From: an uncultured Desulfobulbus sp.
GTDB lineage: Bacteria; Desulfobacterota; Desulfobulbia; Desulfobulbales; Desulfobulbaceae
Direction: 5' to 3'
Length of the DNA: 64,000 bases
Assembly: GCF_963664075.1 (NCBI RefSeq)
Contig: NZ_OY760916.1
Location: 4,560,710-4,624,709, forward strand
Positions within the stretch are counted from its first letter, which is position 1; each line of letters begins with the position of its first letter. Position numbers and translations under genes: made by a program. Below, piece by piece: positions 1-8,237 of the stretch. Below the pieces are notes generated by a model. That model was not told the origin of the DNA and did not search any database. It worked only from the letters and a program-made list of their open reading frames with translations.

Positions 1-57
1 GAGGCGATCAAAAGCCTGGAGAATGGATTGCTGTTGTTGTGGCTCTGTTTTTTCCAT
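1..57 (-). CDS. N-terminus of an unidentified protein, cut by window edge
   Basis: On the minus strand an ATG at 55-57 opens a frame that runs uninterrupted to the first base of the window. It encodes 19 residues beginning MEKTEPQQQQSILQAFDRL. A purine-rich stretch (GGACAGGA) lies just upstream of the ATG. The glutamine run and hydrophilic start give no family. The gene would be transcribed in the same direction as the sigma-54 activator at 307-2106, behind a strong hairpin. The fragment is too short to identify, so the call rests only on the start codon context and open frame. Confidence 0.35.
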   Translation of the reverse strand, partial: MEKTEPQQQQSILQAFDRL

Positions 58-244
58 GCGTCCTGTCCAAGGGGGAGGGGAATGTACCTATCCACTTGGC
101 TACGGACGTTTGCATAGGAGGTGCCAGCTCAAGCCTGTTGCCTGTGATTATGGCAGAGCAAGTTATCTGGTTAATTATGTGGTGAAATGAGGTGGTTGTT
201 GGCGGCGGGACGTTTAAGGTGAGGGGGAGGAGTGGTAGAATGGT

Positions 245-299
245 CACACCACAGAACCGTTGCAATGCTACACTGTTGTTGCAACGGTTCTGTGGTGTG
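245..299 (-). terminator. Perfect 21-bp hairpin after the sigma-54 activator gene
   Basis: Positions 245-265 and 279-299 are perfect reverse complements (arm begins CACACCACAGAACCGTTGC) around a 13-base loop. It lies 8 bases beyond the stop codon of the minus-strand activator gene. There is no long T run, so it could be a factor-dependent terminator, an mRNA-stabilising hairpin or a small mobile palindrome. Confidence 0.55.
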
Positions 300-306
300 T
301 GGAGGG

Positions 307-2106
307 CTACAGGTCGAGCTGGGAGAGGTCGAGCTGGAGTTCTCGTATTTTACGATAGAGGGTGGTGCGATCAATCCCCAGGATCCGAGCGGCCTTTGCC
401 TTGTTGCCACCGGACTTGTGCAGGGCCTGAAGGATACGTTCACTAGGGGAGAGATCCTGTTCCGGGACCGGCTGTACGGTTTGAGCTGTGGGTGGTTGTA
501 TGGTTGTGGCCGAGGCCATATTGATCTGGGGCTGGTCGGGCTGGCGAATTTCCGGTGGCAGCTGTTCGGCCGACAGGGTGGTCCCTTCGCAGAGCACGCA
601 GGCCCGCTCTATAACATGTTCAAGTTCACGGACGTTTCCCGGCCAATGGTAGTGCAGCAGCAATTGCTTGGTCTGATCAGAGATGCCCCCAAACTGCTTG
701 CCTACCTTGCTGGCAATCTTTTCGATAAAGTGGTCGGCCAGCACCAACACGTCATCACCGCGTTCACGTAAGGGAGGCAGGATGACATCAATGACCCGCA
801 GTCGAAAGTAGAGATCTTCTCGGAATTCACCGGTCCGAACCTTTTCTTTTAGATCAACATTGGTGGCGGCTAACACCCGAACATCCACGCGGATGGGGGT
901 GTCCTGGCCCACGGGGTAAAAGGTGGATTCCTGGAGAAAACGGAGCAGGCGCAGCTGCATCATCGGAGAAATATCCCCGATCTCATCAAGAAAGAGGGTG
1001 CCACCGTCTGCCTGGAGGATGCGGCCCATGCGATCCCGATCGGCCCCGGTAAAGGATCCCTTTCGGTGGCCAAAAAGCTCACTCTCTAAAAGCGATTCTG
1101 GAATGGCCGTGCAGTCCACCTTGACCAGGGGGCGATTGCGGCGATGACTTTCCTGGTGGAGAGCCTCAGCCGCAAGTTCCTTGCCGGTGCCGGATTCTCC
1201 AGTTACCAGTACTGTGAGGTCGACCCGGCCCACATTTTCAATCAGAGTGTAAACCGACTGCATGGCATCACTGCTGCCCAGAAATCGGTGAAACTGCTGG
1301 CGCCTGCCGGAAAGAGATTTTTCCGGCACGGTTAAGTCGCGTATAACCATGACTGCCCCATCGGCCCCACCCGCACCATCTTTTAAGGGGGCCACCGAGG
1401 CACTCAACATTTTTTTCCGCTGCTCATGGTTGCGGCATTCAAAGAGTTGGGCACTGCCCTCCTGGCCGGTTTTCAGCACTCGAAGAACTTCTTTTTTCAG
1501 GGCAGCGCAGTCTTCCTGGCTGCAGAAGGGGACAATGGTGCCCTGATCCAGCAGGCCGGGATAGAGCTCCGTCAACAGCAGTCTGGCTGCCGGGTTGACC
1601 TCTTTGATGTCCAGGTTCTGGTCCAGGGTGATAATGGCATCGGTCACGCTGGTAAAAACGGTCTCTAAAAAAGCGCGGTAGCGTTCCCGTTCCTGCTCGG
1701 CCTTCTGTTGCCCCCGTTCCAGCTGGTACTGCCGCAGGGCGATTCGGGCGGTCTTGAGCAGGGCCTCTTTATCCACCGGCTTGGGTATATAGTCAAAGGC
1801 CCCCAAGCGAACCGCCTCGGAGGCAGTCTCCACGGTGGGGTAGCCGGTGATCATCACCACCGGGCAGGAGAGCCCCATTTCCCGTACCCGTTTGAGAATA
1901 TCAATACCGGTATTCCCGCCCAGGACAATATCGCTGATGATCAGATCGTAGCGTTGTTTACTGATGGCCAGCAGCGCCTCCTCAAAGGTCGAGGCGGTGT
2001 GGACCGGGCCATAGCCCTGATTCTGCAAAAAAAACTGAAAGGTGTTGCGCAGGCTTTCCTCATCATCAATGACCAGAATTGCACTGTTCTGTTCTTCGTT
2101 GTTCAT
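307..2106 (-). CDS. Sigma-54-dependent response regulator (REC-PAS-AAA-Fis HTH)
   Basis: NtrC-family transcription activator of 599 residues. It starts with a receiver domain (about 10-120) whose phosphoacceptor is D59 in LIISDIVLGG. A PAS-like segment follows (about 145-260). The sigma-54 AAA+ domain (about 285-515) has Walker A GESGTGKE, the sigma-54 contact loop as GSFTGA instead of the usual GAFTGA, and Walker B GTLFLDEIGD. The C-terminus is a Fis-type helix-turn-helix (NKAKAARILGIDRTTLYRK). It would remodel RNA polymerase-sigma54 at target promoters when phosphorylated. Its ATG overlaps the stop of the PAS gene upstream by 4 bases, and the next gene up is a histidine kinase, so that kinase is the likely phosphodonor. 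The extra PAS between receiver and AAA+ is unusual. The targets are unknown. Confidence 0.93.
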   Translation of the reverse strand: MNNEEQNSAILVIDDEESLRNTFQFFLQNQGYGPVHTASTFEEALLAISKQRYDLIISDIVLGGNTGIDILKRVREMGLSCPVVMITGYPTVETASEAVRLGAFDYIPKPVDKEALLKTARIALRQYQLERGQQKAEQERERYRAFLETVFTSVTDAIITLDQNLDIKEVNPAARLLLTELYPGLLDQGTIVPFCSQEDCAALKKEVLRVLKTGQEGSAQLFECRNHEQRKKMLSASVAPLKDGAGGADGAVMVIRDLTVPEKSLSGRRQQFHRFLGSSDAMQSVYTLIENVGRVDLTVLVTGESGTGKELAAEALHQESHRRNRPLVKVDCTAIPESLLESELFGHRKGSFTGADRDRMGRILQADGGTLFLDEIGDISPMMQLRLLRFLQESTFYPVGQDTPIRVDVRVLAATNVDLKEKVRTGEFREDLYFRLRVIDVILPPLRERGDDVLVLADHFIEKIASKVGKQFGGISDQTKQLLLHYHWPGNVRELEHVIERACVLCEGTTLSAEQLPPEIRQPDQPQINMASATTIQPPTAQTVQPVPEQDLSPSERILQALHKSGGNKAKAARILGIDRTTLYRKIRELQLDLSQLDL

Positions 2107-2891
2107 GCTGCCCCTCCCTCACTGAGCCCCTGGGTGAGCGGTTTACGAAAAGCAACCAGATCCCGAAAGACCACCACGGCCCCGATCAACTGACGATTTT
2201 CGAGAATAGGGGTGCTGATGTATTCCACCTGAAAGCTGGATCCATCCCGTTTCCAGAATACCTCATCGTCACCAAAATGGATTTTTCCGTCCCGGTAGGC
2301 CTGGTGTATGGGGCACTCCGCCACCGGAAAGGGGGAGCCATCGGCACGGGTATGGTGAATCAGGGCGTGATGCGCCTGGCCCACCAGATCGTCGGGATCC
2401 CAGCCCAGCATTTTTGAGGCCGCTTTGTTGACAAAGGTGACCTTGCCTTCCACATCCAGGCCAAAGATACCCTCACCAGCAAATTCCAGAATCAGCTCCA
2501 TCTGCCGTTTGATGCGGCGTGCTTCGGATTCGGCCTGCATACGTTCGGCAATTTCCCGGTTCAGGGAGGCGTTTGCCACGGAAATTTCAAAGGTGCGCCG
2601 TTCAACCCGTTCTTCCATATCGTTTTTGGTCTGGGAGAGCTCCTGATTGATCTCCGCAAGCTGGGTATCGAGCTGTTCCTGGGCGGTGATCAGCTCCCGC
2701 ATGCGGCCGTTGGTGAGGTAGGCGACCACCACAAAGAGCGCAACCATCAACACCAGGGAAAGCAGGGCAAAGGGCCACTGCACCAGGTCTTCCGGGCCCA
2801 CCAGCATCTGGCGGTCCATCAGCAGCAGTAAAATGGCTGTAACGATAAAAAGAACAGCCAGTTGGCCGATAAATTTTGTCTGTTCTGGCAT
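2103..2891 (-). CDS. Membrane-anchored PAS domain protein without output domain
   Basis: 262 residues. Two hydrophobic segments near the N-terminus (about 8-25 and 38-60) form a hairpin anchor. A charged, coiled-coil-like linker follows (about 65-130) and then a PAS domain (about 130-245, core FAGEGIFGLDVEGKVTFVN). There is no kinase, GGDEF, EAL or DNA-binding domain. It starts immediately after the stop of the kinase gene at 2892 and overlaps the activator gene at 2103-2106, so the three are probably co-transcribed. It may be an accessory sensor that modulates the kinase or activator through PAS-PAS contacts. That role is inference; the domain assignment is firm. Confidence 0.8.
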   Translation of the reverse strand: MPEQTKFIGQLAVLFIVTAILLLLMDRQMLVGPEDLVQWPFALLSLVLMVALFVVVAYLTNGRMRELITAQEQLDTQLAEINQELSQTKNDMEERVERRTFEISVANASLNREIAERMQAESEARRIKRQMELILEFAGEGIFGLDVEGKVTFVNKAASKMLGWDPDDLVGQAHHALIHHTRADGSPFPVAECPIHQAYRDGKIHFGDDEVFWKRDGSSFQVEYISTPILENRQLIGAVVVFRDLVAFRKPLTQGLSEGGAA

Positions 2892-4916
2892 TTATGTCGC
2901 GCTCCTTTCTGCCGCAGGCAGATCGATGATAACCGTGGTCCACTTGCCCCATTCACTCTTGATGCGCAGGTGACCTTTGTTCTCCCGAATCAGACTGTGA
3001 CTGATGCTCAGCCCCAGGCCGGTTCCTTCTCCCTTTGATTTGGTTGAAAAGAAGGGATCCATGAGCCGATCCATCAGGTCATGCTCAATACCGGTGCCAT
3101 AATCGGTGAGGGTAACGCGGACATAACGTGTTCCGTCAATTTCGTGGGACTTTCCCTGAATGGTAATACGCTTGTCCACATGCATAGTGGGATAACGTTC
3201 GTTGAGTGCATAGCGGGCATTGCTGAAAACATTGAGAAAAACTTGTTGGAGATGTTGAGGGTTACAGTACATTGGGGGCAGCCCTTGGGCGTAGTCTTCG
3301 CTCAGGGCAATGCCGTTGATCTGATATTGATGTTCGATCAGCTCGATGCAACGGCGCATCAACTCAGGCAGCTGCACGATCTCCGGTGACTCTTCGCGCT
3401 TGCGTGAGAAATCAAGCAGGTTTTTGGTAATCCCTGCGATACGTCGCCCTTCCTTGATGATGTTGTGGAGAAAATGGTTGTTTTCCGTGATCTCGTTGGC
3501 ATCGATCAGGATCTGAGCGTAGTTGATGATACCGTTAATCGGATTGTTGATCTCGTGGGCCACACCGGCGGCCAGCTCACCAATGGAGGCCAGCTGCGCG
3601 GCCCGGACCGCCTCGGCCTTCATCTGCTGCTCTTCGGTGAGGTCGCGGGCCAACAGAAGGGCTGCACCGTAGTTGCCCTCGTTTTGCTTGAGCGGGCTGA
3701 CCGTGAGCAGATAGTTGCCGCCCAGGCCACGCAGTTCTGTTTCAAAGATGCGGCTTTTTTTTTCTGTGAGCAAAAGTTCCAATGGGCAGATAGCACCTGG
3801 CCTTCTCCCTCCATGGAGAATGTCGCAGACCCCTCGTCCAATAATCTCCTCTCGAGTCCTGCGGGCTGCTGCCACGGTGGCGGGATTGACGTCCAGGATG
3901 GTTCCCTGTTCTGAGACGATCAGGGCCGGATCCTGGACCGAGGCAAAGATGTTTTCCCATTTGGCCAGGGCGTGATTCAAGGCTTGGTCCGCCGCCATGC
4001 GTCCGGTAATATCTATGCCGAACAGCACCAGGCCGACACGGCCCTGCTCGATATCCGGGCGGACCGAACCGTGCCATTCAATGATTCGTCTACTGCCTTC
4101 TCTGGTCTCCAGTTCCGCCTGAAAATTCATTTCTCCCTGATTATCTTTCAGGACCCGGGAAAATTCATTTTGACTTTCAGCGCGGTTTTCCGGGCTAATG
4201 AGGACATCCACCCAGAAGCGGCCCTTCACCTCGGCCTCGGTGTAGCCGGTGACCGCTTCGGCGGTGGGGTTAAAGGAGAGGATTTCTCCACAGTGGGAAA
4301 GTGAGACCAGAAGTGCCTGCACCGTCTGGACAATTTCGCAGTTGAAGTCCTGCTCCATGCGCAGGTGACGGCTGGTGTGGCGCAGGTAGAGAGCGCGGGA
4401 GATGGTGGCCACCACATTGGCGATGAAGTCGAGTTCAATCCCGGTAAACCCCTGTTCACGTATGGAGTGAATGGTGAGCACGCCATATCTGTTGTTATCG
4501 TGCTCAAGGGGCCAGGAACCACAGGAACGGCTTCCGGTGAGATGACTCAGGGCATCCAGTGAGGGCAGGTCTGTCTTTTGTCTGGGATCAAGTCGGGTGC
4601 TTTTAGGATGGCCGCTGGCAAGAGCCTTAGCCGCCATGATTGTGTGCGAGTCTTCCTGGACCAGCTGGCGGACCAGTTCCTGACACTGGTGGGTAGGGAG
4701 CCCCTCCTGGACCACGGTGGTGAGCGGTGTGATCGCTCCTTTTTCTTCGCGACCCACCCAGATCAGGCAGTATTCCGGGTCCTGGAGCAGCAGGCTGCAA
4801 CAGCGGGTCAGGAAGGCAGTTTCATTGGCCATGGGTTCGACCTGGAGCTCGCCGATCTCCCGCAGTAGCTTGTAGCGCTGGACATAAAGCGCTATGCGTT
4901 TGGCTTCTTTATCCAT
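2892..4916 (-). CDS. Sensor histidine kinase (GAF-PAS-PAS-HisKA-HATPase)
   Basis: 674 residues, soluble. A GAF-like region (about 30-185) precedes two PAS domains (about 195-315 and 320-435). The dimerisation/phosphoacceptor helix carries GVAHEINNPINGIINY, where the His is the phosphorylation site. The catalytic ATPase domain has the N box around NVFSNARYAL, DYGTGI and GEGTGLGLS. No transmembrane segment is visible, so the stimulus is probably cytoplasmic. It is first gene of the operon with the membrane PAS protein and the sigma-54 activator. By analogy to NtrB/NtrC and AtoS/AtoC it should phosphorylate that activator. The ligand is not evident from sequence. Confidence 0.92.
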   Translation of the reverse strand: MDKEAKRIALYVQRYKLLREIGELQVEPMANETAFLTRCCSLLLQDPEYCLIWVGREEKGAITPLTTVVQEGLPTHQCQELVRQLVQEDSHTIMAAKALASGHPKSTRLDPRQKTDLPSLDALSHLTGSRSCGSWPLEHDNNRYGVLTIHSIREQGFTGIELDFIANVVATISRALYLRHTSRHLRMEQDFNCEIVQTVQALLVSLSHCGEILSFNPTAEAVTGYTEAEVKGRFWVDVLISPENRAESQNEFSRVLKDNQGEMNFQAELETREGSRRIIEWHGSVRPDIEQGRVGLVLFGIDITGRMAADQALNHALAKWENIFASVQDPALIVSEQGTILDVNPATVAAARRTREEIIGRGVCDILHGGRRPGAICPLELLLTEKKSRIFETELRGLGGNYLLTVSPLKQNEGNYGAALLLARDLTEEQQMKAEAVRAAQLASIGELAAGVAHEINNPINGIINYAQILIDANEITENNHFLHNIIKEGRRIAGITKNLLDFSRKREESPEIVQLPELMRRCIELIEHQYQINGIALSEDYAQGLPPMYCNPQHLQQVFLNVFSNARYALNERYPTMHVDKRITIQGKSHEIDGTRYVRVTLTDYGTGIEHDLMDRLMDPFFSTKSKGEGTGLGLSISHSLIRENKGHLRIKSEWGKWTTVIIDLPAAERSAT

Positions 4917-5512
4917 AGTTCACTCATGTTGTATCGGGGATGCACACCTCACCTCTGCTACGGTTATGCTGCATTCAATAAAGTTTTACCACACTATTGC
5001 CACACTTGTGTGGTCCTTGTGCTGCAGTTTTGTTGATTTCTGCATCATGAATGCAGATGGTGTGCCGGGAAAAAGGAAAGCCAAGGACTTGGTGGCAGGG
5101 GACGTCATTATGGAGCTTCATCATTTTTCAATTTGATTACCATCAATGCTCAGCCAGAAAAGATGAGATCTCTCCCTTTGGTCGAGATGACACCCGGGAG
5201 GTGCAGTACGCCCTCGCGATGGCCGCAACATCAATGTCATCCCGAACGCATGTGAGGGATCTCGCTGTTTGTACCCCACAGCTGAGGTTCAGTGGTAATC
5301 ATATTTTTCAATGACAATGTTGGTGATTTCTTATGTGACAATGGAGTGAAGCGATCATAACTTTTACCTAAGATGGCGCAGGTATTCTTGCCCTCTCAAG
5401 GGCAGTTCTTTGAGTTTTCAGGTGGAGATATAAAAATGTCTCCTGTTTTCATTGACCTGAGCTATACTGTGAATAAATCTATTTCCCGAAGAGACCTGTT
5501 ACAGGAGGGATT
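4917..5512. other. Divergent intergenic region with a MITE-like insert
   Basis: 596 bases between the kinase operon (minus) and the ADP-ribosylglycohydrolase gene (plus). It holds the 168-bp inverted-repeat element at 5134-5301 and must carry the promoters of both flanking units. I could not place a convincing -35/-10 or sigma-54 site. No convincing gene is present. Confidence 0.6.
5134..5301. repeat. MITE-like element, copy 1 (GATTACC terminal repeats)
   Basis: The left end (5134-5154) begins TGATTACCATCAATGCTCAG and the right end (5281-5301) is its imperfect reverse complement, ending GGTAATCA. Inside, a second imperfect stem pairs GAGATCTCTCCC...GATGACA (from 5165) with TGTCATCCC...GAGGGATCTC (to about 5272). 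A 10-base direct repeat ATTTTTCAAT flanks the element at 5123-5132 and 5303-5312 and could be a target duplication. A second element with the same ends and a different core is at 27242-27426. No coding capacity. Confidence 0.65.
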
Positions 5513-6595
5513 ATGCAAGAGATAGGTTGGAGAGATCGAGCTCAGGGAGCGTTGATGGGGGCTTTTATTGGTGATGCCCTGGCTCTTGGGCCGCACTGGT
5601 ACTATAACCTGGAAGAGCTCCATCAGGATTATGGCGATTGGATAACGGATTACACCGACCCGAAGCCTGGGCGTTATCATGAAGGCTTGAAAGCGGGCCA
5701 GCTTTCTCAGTCCGGATATATCCTCAAGCTGATGATAGAATCCCTGGTCGCCCATGGGGAGTATGATCACGGCGATTTCTGTCTGCATCTTGAAGAGAAA
5801 CTCTTTGCGCAGCTCGATGGAAGCCCGTATTCCGGTCCCGGAGGCTATACCAGTCAGTCCATTCGGGAAACCTGGCGCAAGCGTGAGCTGGGGGGCGTGA
5901 GCTGGGAGCAGACCGGGGGCAAGGCGGATACCACCGAGGCCATTGAGCGCATTCTTGCTCTGGCGGTTCGGTATGCCAGGTATCCGGCCGAGTTGGCCCA
6001 GAATGTGGTCGAAAATACCCTGCTGACCCAGAACGATGAGATGCTGGTGGCCATGACCGTTGCCTATGGGGCGGTCCTGGGGCGACTGGTTTGCGGAGAT
6101 CCCTTTGATGAGCATATCTCAGCTACCTTGATGGAGCAGGTGAAAAAGGGTGAACTCCCCTTTCACACAGTGACCCAGGGCAATCTGCAACCGCCCAAAC
6201 CGGGAAAAGCTGAGATGACCCGCGCCGGCCAATTCTCTTCTCCCGATGCACTGTTGACCCCCTCATTCATTGCCCGGGCGGCCAAAGATCCCGACATCTC
6301 CATCGAACCGGCCTGGAAGGTTTCCCTGCTCTATGGCATGCCCTGCGCGATTTATCATATTCTCCCCGCATCCTATTATCTGGCAGTCCGTTTTCATGAT
6401 GATTTCGAATCAGGTGTGCTCCACGCCGTCAATGGCGGTGGGCAGAATCAGGCCCGGGCAATTCTCACCGGCGCCCTCTGCGGAGCCCAGGTGGGGATCA
6501 ACAATATTCCTCGACGATTTATCGAGGGCTTGGAGGAAGGTAGTCGTCTGATGCAACTCACTGCTGGCTTGGCTGAGCAGTCTGAATCTGAATAA
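5513..6595 (+). CDS. ADP-ribosylglycohydrolase-fold protein, atypical active site
   Basis: 360 residues with the all-alpha ADP-ribosylglycohydrolase (DraG/ARH) fold. The N-terminal GAFIGDALALGPHWYYN and the C-terminal GGGQNQARAILTGALCGA are the recognisable conserved blocks. ARH enzymes bind two Mg ions through acidic motifs (TDDT near residue 60 and DTDT near the C-terminus). Here the equivalents read LSQS and QNQA, so most metal ligands are missing, while the early GDAL Asp remains. Known relatives with such changes (J1-crystallin-like proteins) lack proven hydrolase activity. The start is supported by an AGGAGGG ribosome site before the ATG. It is followed after 33 bases by the SpoT-like HD gene. 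Substrate unknown. Confidence 0.8.
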   Translation: MQEIGWRDRAQGALMGAFIGDALALGPHWYYNLEELHQDYGDWITDYTDPKPGRYHEGLKAGQLSQSGYILKLMIESLVAHGEYDHGDFCLHLEEKLFAQLDGSPYSGPGGYTSQSIRETWRKRELGGVSWEQTGGKADTTEAIERILALAVRYARYPAELAQNVVENTLLTQNDEMLVAMTVAYGAVLGRLVCGDPFDEHISATLMEQVKKGELPFHTVTQGNLQPPKPGKAEMTRAGQFSSPDALLTPSFIARAAKDPDISIEPAWKVSLLYGMPCAIYHILPASYYLAVRFHDDFESGVLHAVNGGGQNQARAILTGALCGAQVGINNIPRRFIEGLEEGSRLMQLTAGLAEQSESE

Positions 6596-6628
6596 TTTCC
6601 CGTGCCCAGGAGTTGGAGCAAATGAACA

Positions 6629-7237
6629 ATGCGTGAGTCGTTAGAGGAGCGGTATCCTGTACCTGCCGGAGGAAACAGTCTGGTCTGGAGTCAGGACCGG
6701 TACATCAAGGCCTGGAATTTTGCCTGCAATGCCCACCAGGGGCAGTTGCTGCCGGGGAGTAACCTTGCCTATGTCAACCATCTGGGGCTTGTGGCCATGG
6801 AGGTTATGGCCGCCATTGCCCAACAGGAGAGGATTGCTTCGCCTGATCTCCTGGTAGGCTGTGCCCTGTTGCATGATACCATCGAAGACACCTCAGTGAG
6901 CTATGATGAACTGCTGCGTGAGTTTGGAGTGGAAATAGCTCAGGGTGTGGCGGCGCTTTCCAAAAATCCAGAAGTTGGGGAAAAGAGGGCGCAGATGGAA
7001 GAGAGCCTGCAGCGGATTCAACAGCAGCCACCGGAAGTATGGATGGTTAAACTGGCCGACCGGATCACCAATCTTCAGCCTCCCCCCGCCCACTGGCAGC
7101 TCAAGCAAATGCAATCCTACAGGGAGGAGGCCATTCTGATAGCCCGGACCCTTGGGGCAGCAAACCCGTATCTCTGTAACCGGCTTTGGGAGAAGATTGA
7201 TCTCTACAAATTTTTTATGAACGAGACCAGATCCTGA
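6629..7237 (+). CDS. SpoT/MESH1-like HD-domain hydrolase (small alarmone hydrolase type)
   Basis: 202 residues forming a single HD domain of the RelA/SpoT hydrolase type, with no synthetase, TGS or ACT domain. Metal-ligand motifs are visible: H51 (YVNHLG), H82-D83 in LLHDTIEDTS, and D in VKLADRITNL. The IEDT after the HD matches (p)ppGpp 3'-pyrophosphohydrolases, so degradation of ppGpp or a related nucleotide is the best guess. A role on other 3'-phosphorylated nucleotides (as for MESH1 on NADPH) cannot be excluded. It sits downstream of the ADP-ribosylglycohydrolase-like gene with a short gap, probably one transcript, and is followed by a repeat element that could act as terminator. Confidence 0.82.
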   Translation: MRESLEERYPVPAGGNSLVWSQDRYIKAWNFACNAHQGQLLPGSNLAYVNHLGLVAMEVMAAIAQQERIASPDLLVGCALLHDTIEDTSVSYDELLREFGVEIAQGVAALSKNPEVGEKRAQMEESLQRIQQQPPEVWMVKLADRITNLQPPPAHWQLKQMQSYREEAILIARTLGAANPYLCNRLWEKIDLYKFFMNETRS

Positions 7238-7243
7238 GACTTT

Positions 7244-7296
7244 CCTGAATCCGTGACAGCGGGGGGCGGGAACTGATGAATGTTTACGGATTTAGG
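7244..7296. repeat. REP-like palindrome family A, copy 1
   Basis: Arms CCTGAATCCGTGAC (from 7244) and GTTTACGGATTTAGG (to 7296) are imperfect reverse complements. A T run follows at 7298-7305, so it may also terminate the HD gene. The ATCCGTGAC(G/A)GCGG core recurs at 11599-11703 and 27123-27192, each time just after a gene's stop codon. Confidence 0.65.
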
Positions 7297-7388
7297 CTTT
7301 TTTTAAGATCTTCTGAAAATGATGGCATCGTAAAAAGTCAAAAAACCAAAGTCTGACCTCAATAAATTCAGTATGTTACGAAGATCGG

Positions 7389-7421
7389 GACGTCGTTCTC
7401 GGGGCTTTTTACGAGAACGAC
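7389..7421. repeat. Hairpin repeat family B, copy 1
   Basis: TCGTTCTCG (7393-7401) pairs perfectly with CGAGAACGA (7412-7420) around GGGCTTTTTA. The same unit, including the leading ACG and loop GGGGCTTTTTA, occurs at 25834-25863 and, inverted, at 22718-22749. Non-coding. Confidence 0.65.
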
Positions 7422-7475
7422 AAAATAACAGCCAAAAAGAGGCCAAAAGACCTTTGAATGTTCCGGGATGATGCC

Positions 7476-8213
7476 ATGCAAAAGGACCGCAAAATCGCCT
7501 TACTGATCGATTGTGACAATGCCAGCCATCAGGCCGTTGATGGTGTGCTCAACGAGTTGGCCAAGTATGGCGTCACCAATATTCGGCGGGCCTACGGCAA
7601 TTGGAAGACCCCACATCTCAAAGGCTGGGAAGACCAACTCCATCCCTTTGCCATTCAGCCCATGCAGCAGTTCGCCTACACCCAAGGTAAAAATGCCACA
7701 GATGCGGCCATGATCATCGATGCCATGGATCTGCTCTACACCCAGCAACTCGATGCCTTTGCCCTGATGACCAGTGACAGTGATTTTACTCCCCTGGTCA
7801 TGCGTCTTTTGACCAGTGGACTCACTGTCTATGGTTTTGGGGAAAAGAAAACCCCCTCACCCTTTGTCAATGCCTGTTCCCAGTTCATCTATACCGAAAA
7901 CCTGCTTGCCGCGGACGACCATGACGACGCGGAGGAAAACGGCGGGCAGCTGCACAAAAAGTCGCGCAACGAACTTCGCGGTGATGCTGCCCTGGTGAAA
8001 CTGTTGCGCAATGCCGCCGAGCAGACCGCCGGTGAGGATGGCTGGTCCAATCTGGGGCCGGTGGGGCAGTACATCTCCAATACGGCCTCTTTCTCTCCCA
8101 TCAATTACGGTTATAGAAAACTCAGTGAGCTGATTCGAGCAAGCGAACTGTTCCATGTGGAGATGCGCAACAATAACAAGGTGATGTATATAAAAGACTG
8201 CCGTAAAAACTAG
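7476..8213 (+). CDS. NYN-domain (LabA/DUF88) protein with C-terminal LOTUS/OST-HTH domain
   Basis: About 245 residues from the ATG at 7476; an in-frame ATG at 7458 would add 6. The N-terminal NYN domain (about 5-150) is a PIN-like nuclease fold with acidic residues in ALLIDCDNAS, KNATDAAMIIDAMDLL and MTSDSDFTPL. The C-terminal part (about 180-245, WSNLGPVGQYISNTASFS) resembles the LOTUS/OST-HTH fold, which binds RNA. Together this suggests an RNA-binding or RNA-cleaving protein, although most bacterial members are uncharacterised. It precedes the two-component pair by 24 bases but has its own 180-base leader after repeats A and B. Confidence 0.8.
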   Translation: MQKDRKIALLIDCDNASHQAVDGVLNELAKYGVTNIRRAYGNWKTPHLKGWEDQLHPFAIQPMQQFAYTQGKNATDAAMIIDAMDLLYTQQLDAFALMTSDSDFTPLVMRLLTSGLTVYGFGEKKTPSPFVNACSQFIYTENLLAADDHDDAEENGGQLHKKSRNELRGDAALVKLLRNAAEQTAGEDGWSNLGPVGQYISNTASFSPINYGYRKLSELIRASELFHVEMRNNNKVMYIKDCRKN

Positions 8214-8237
8214 ACTACAAGACCATGCAGGTCCTTC

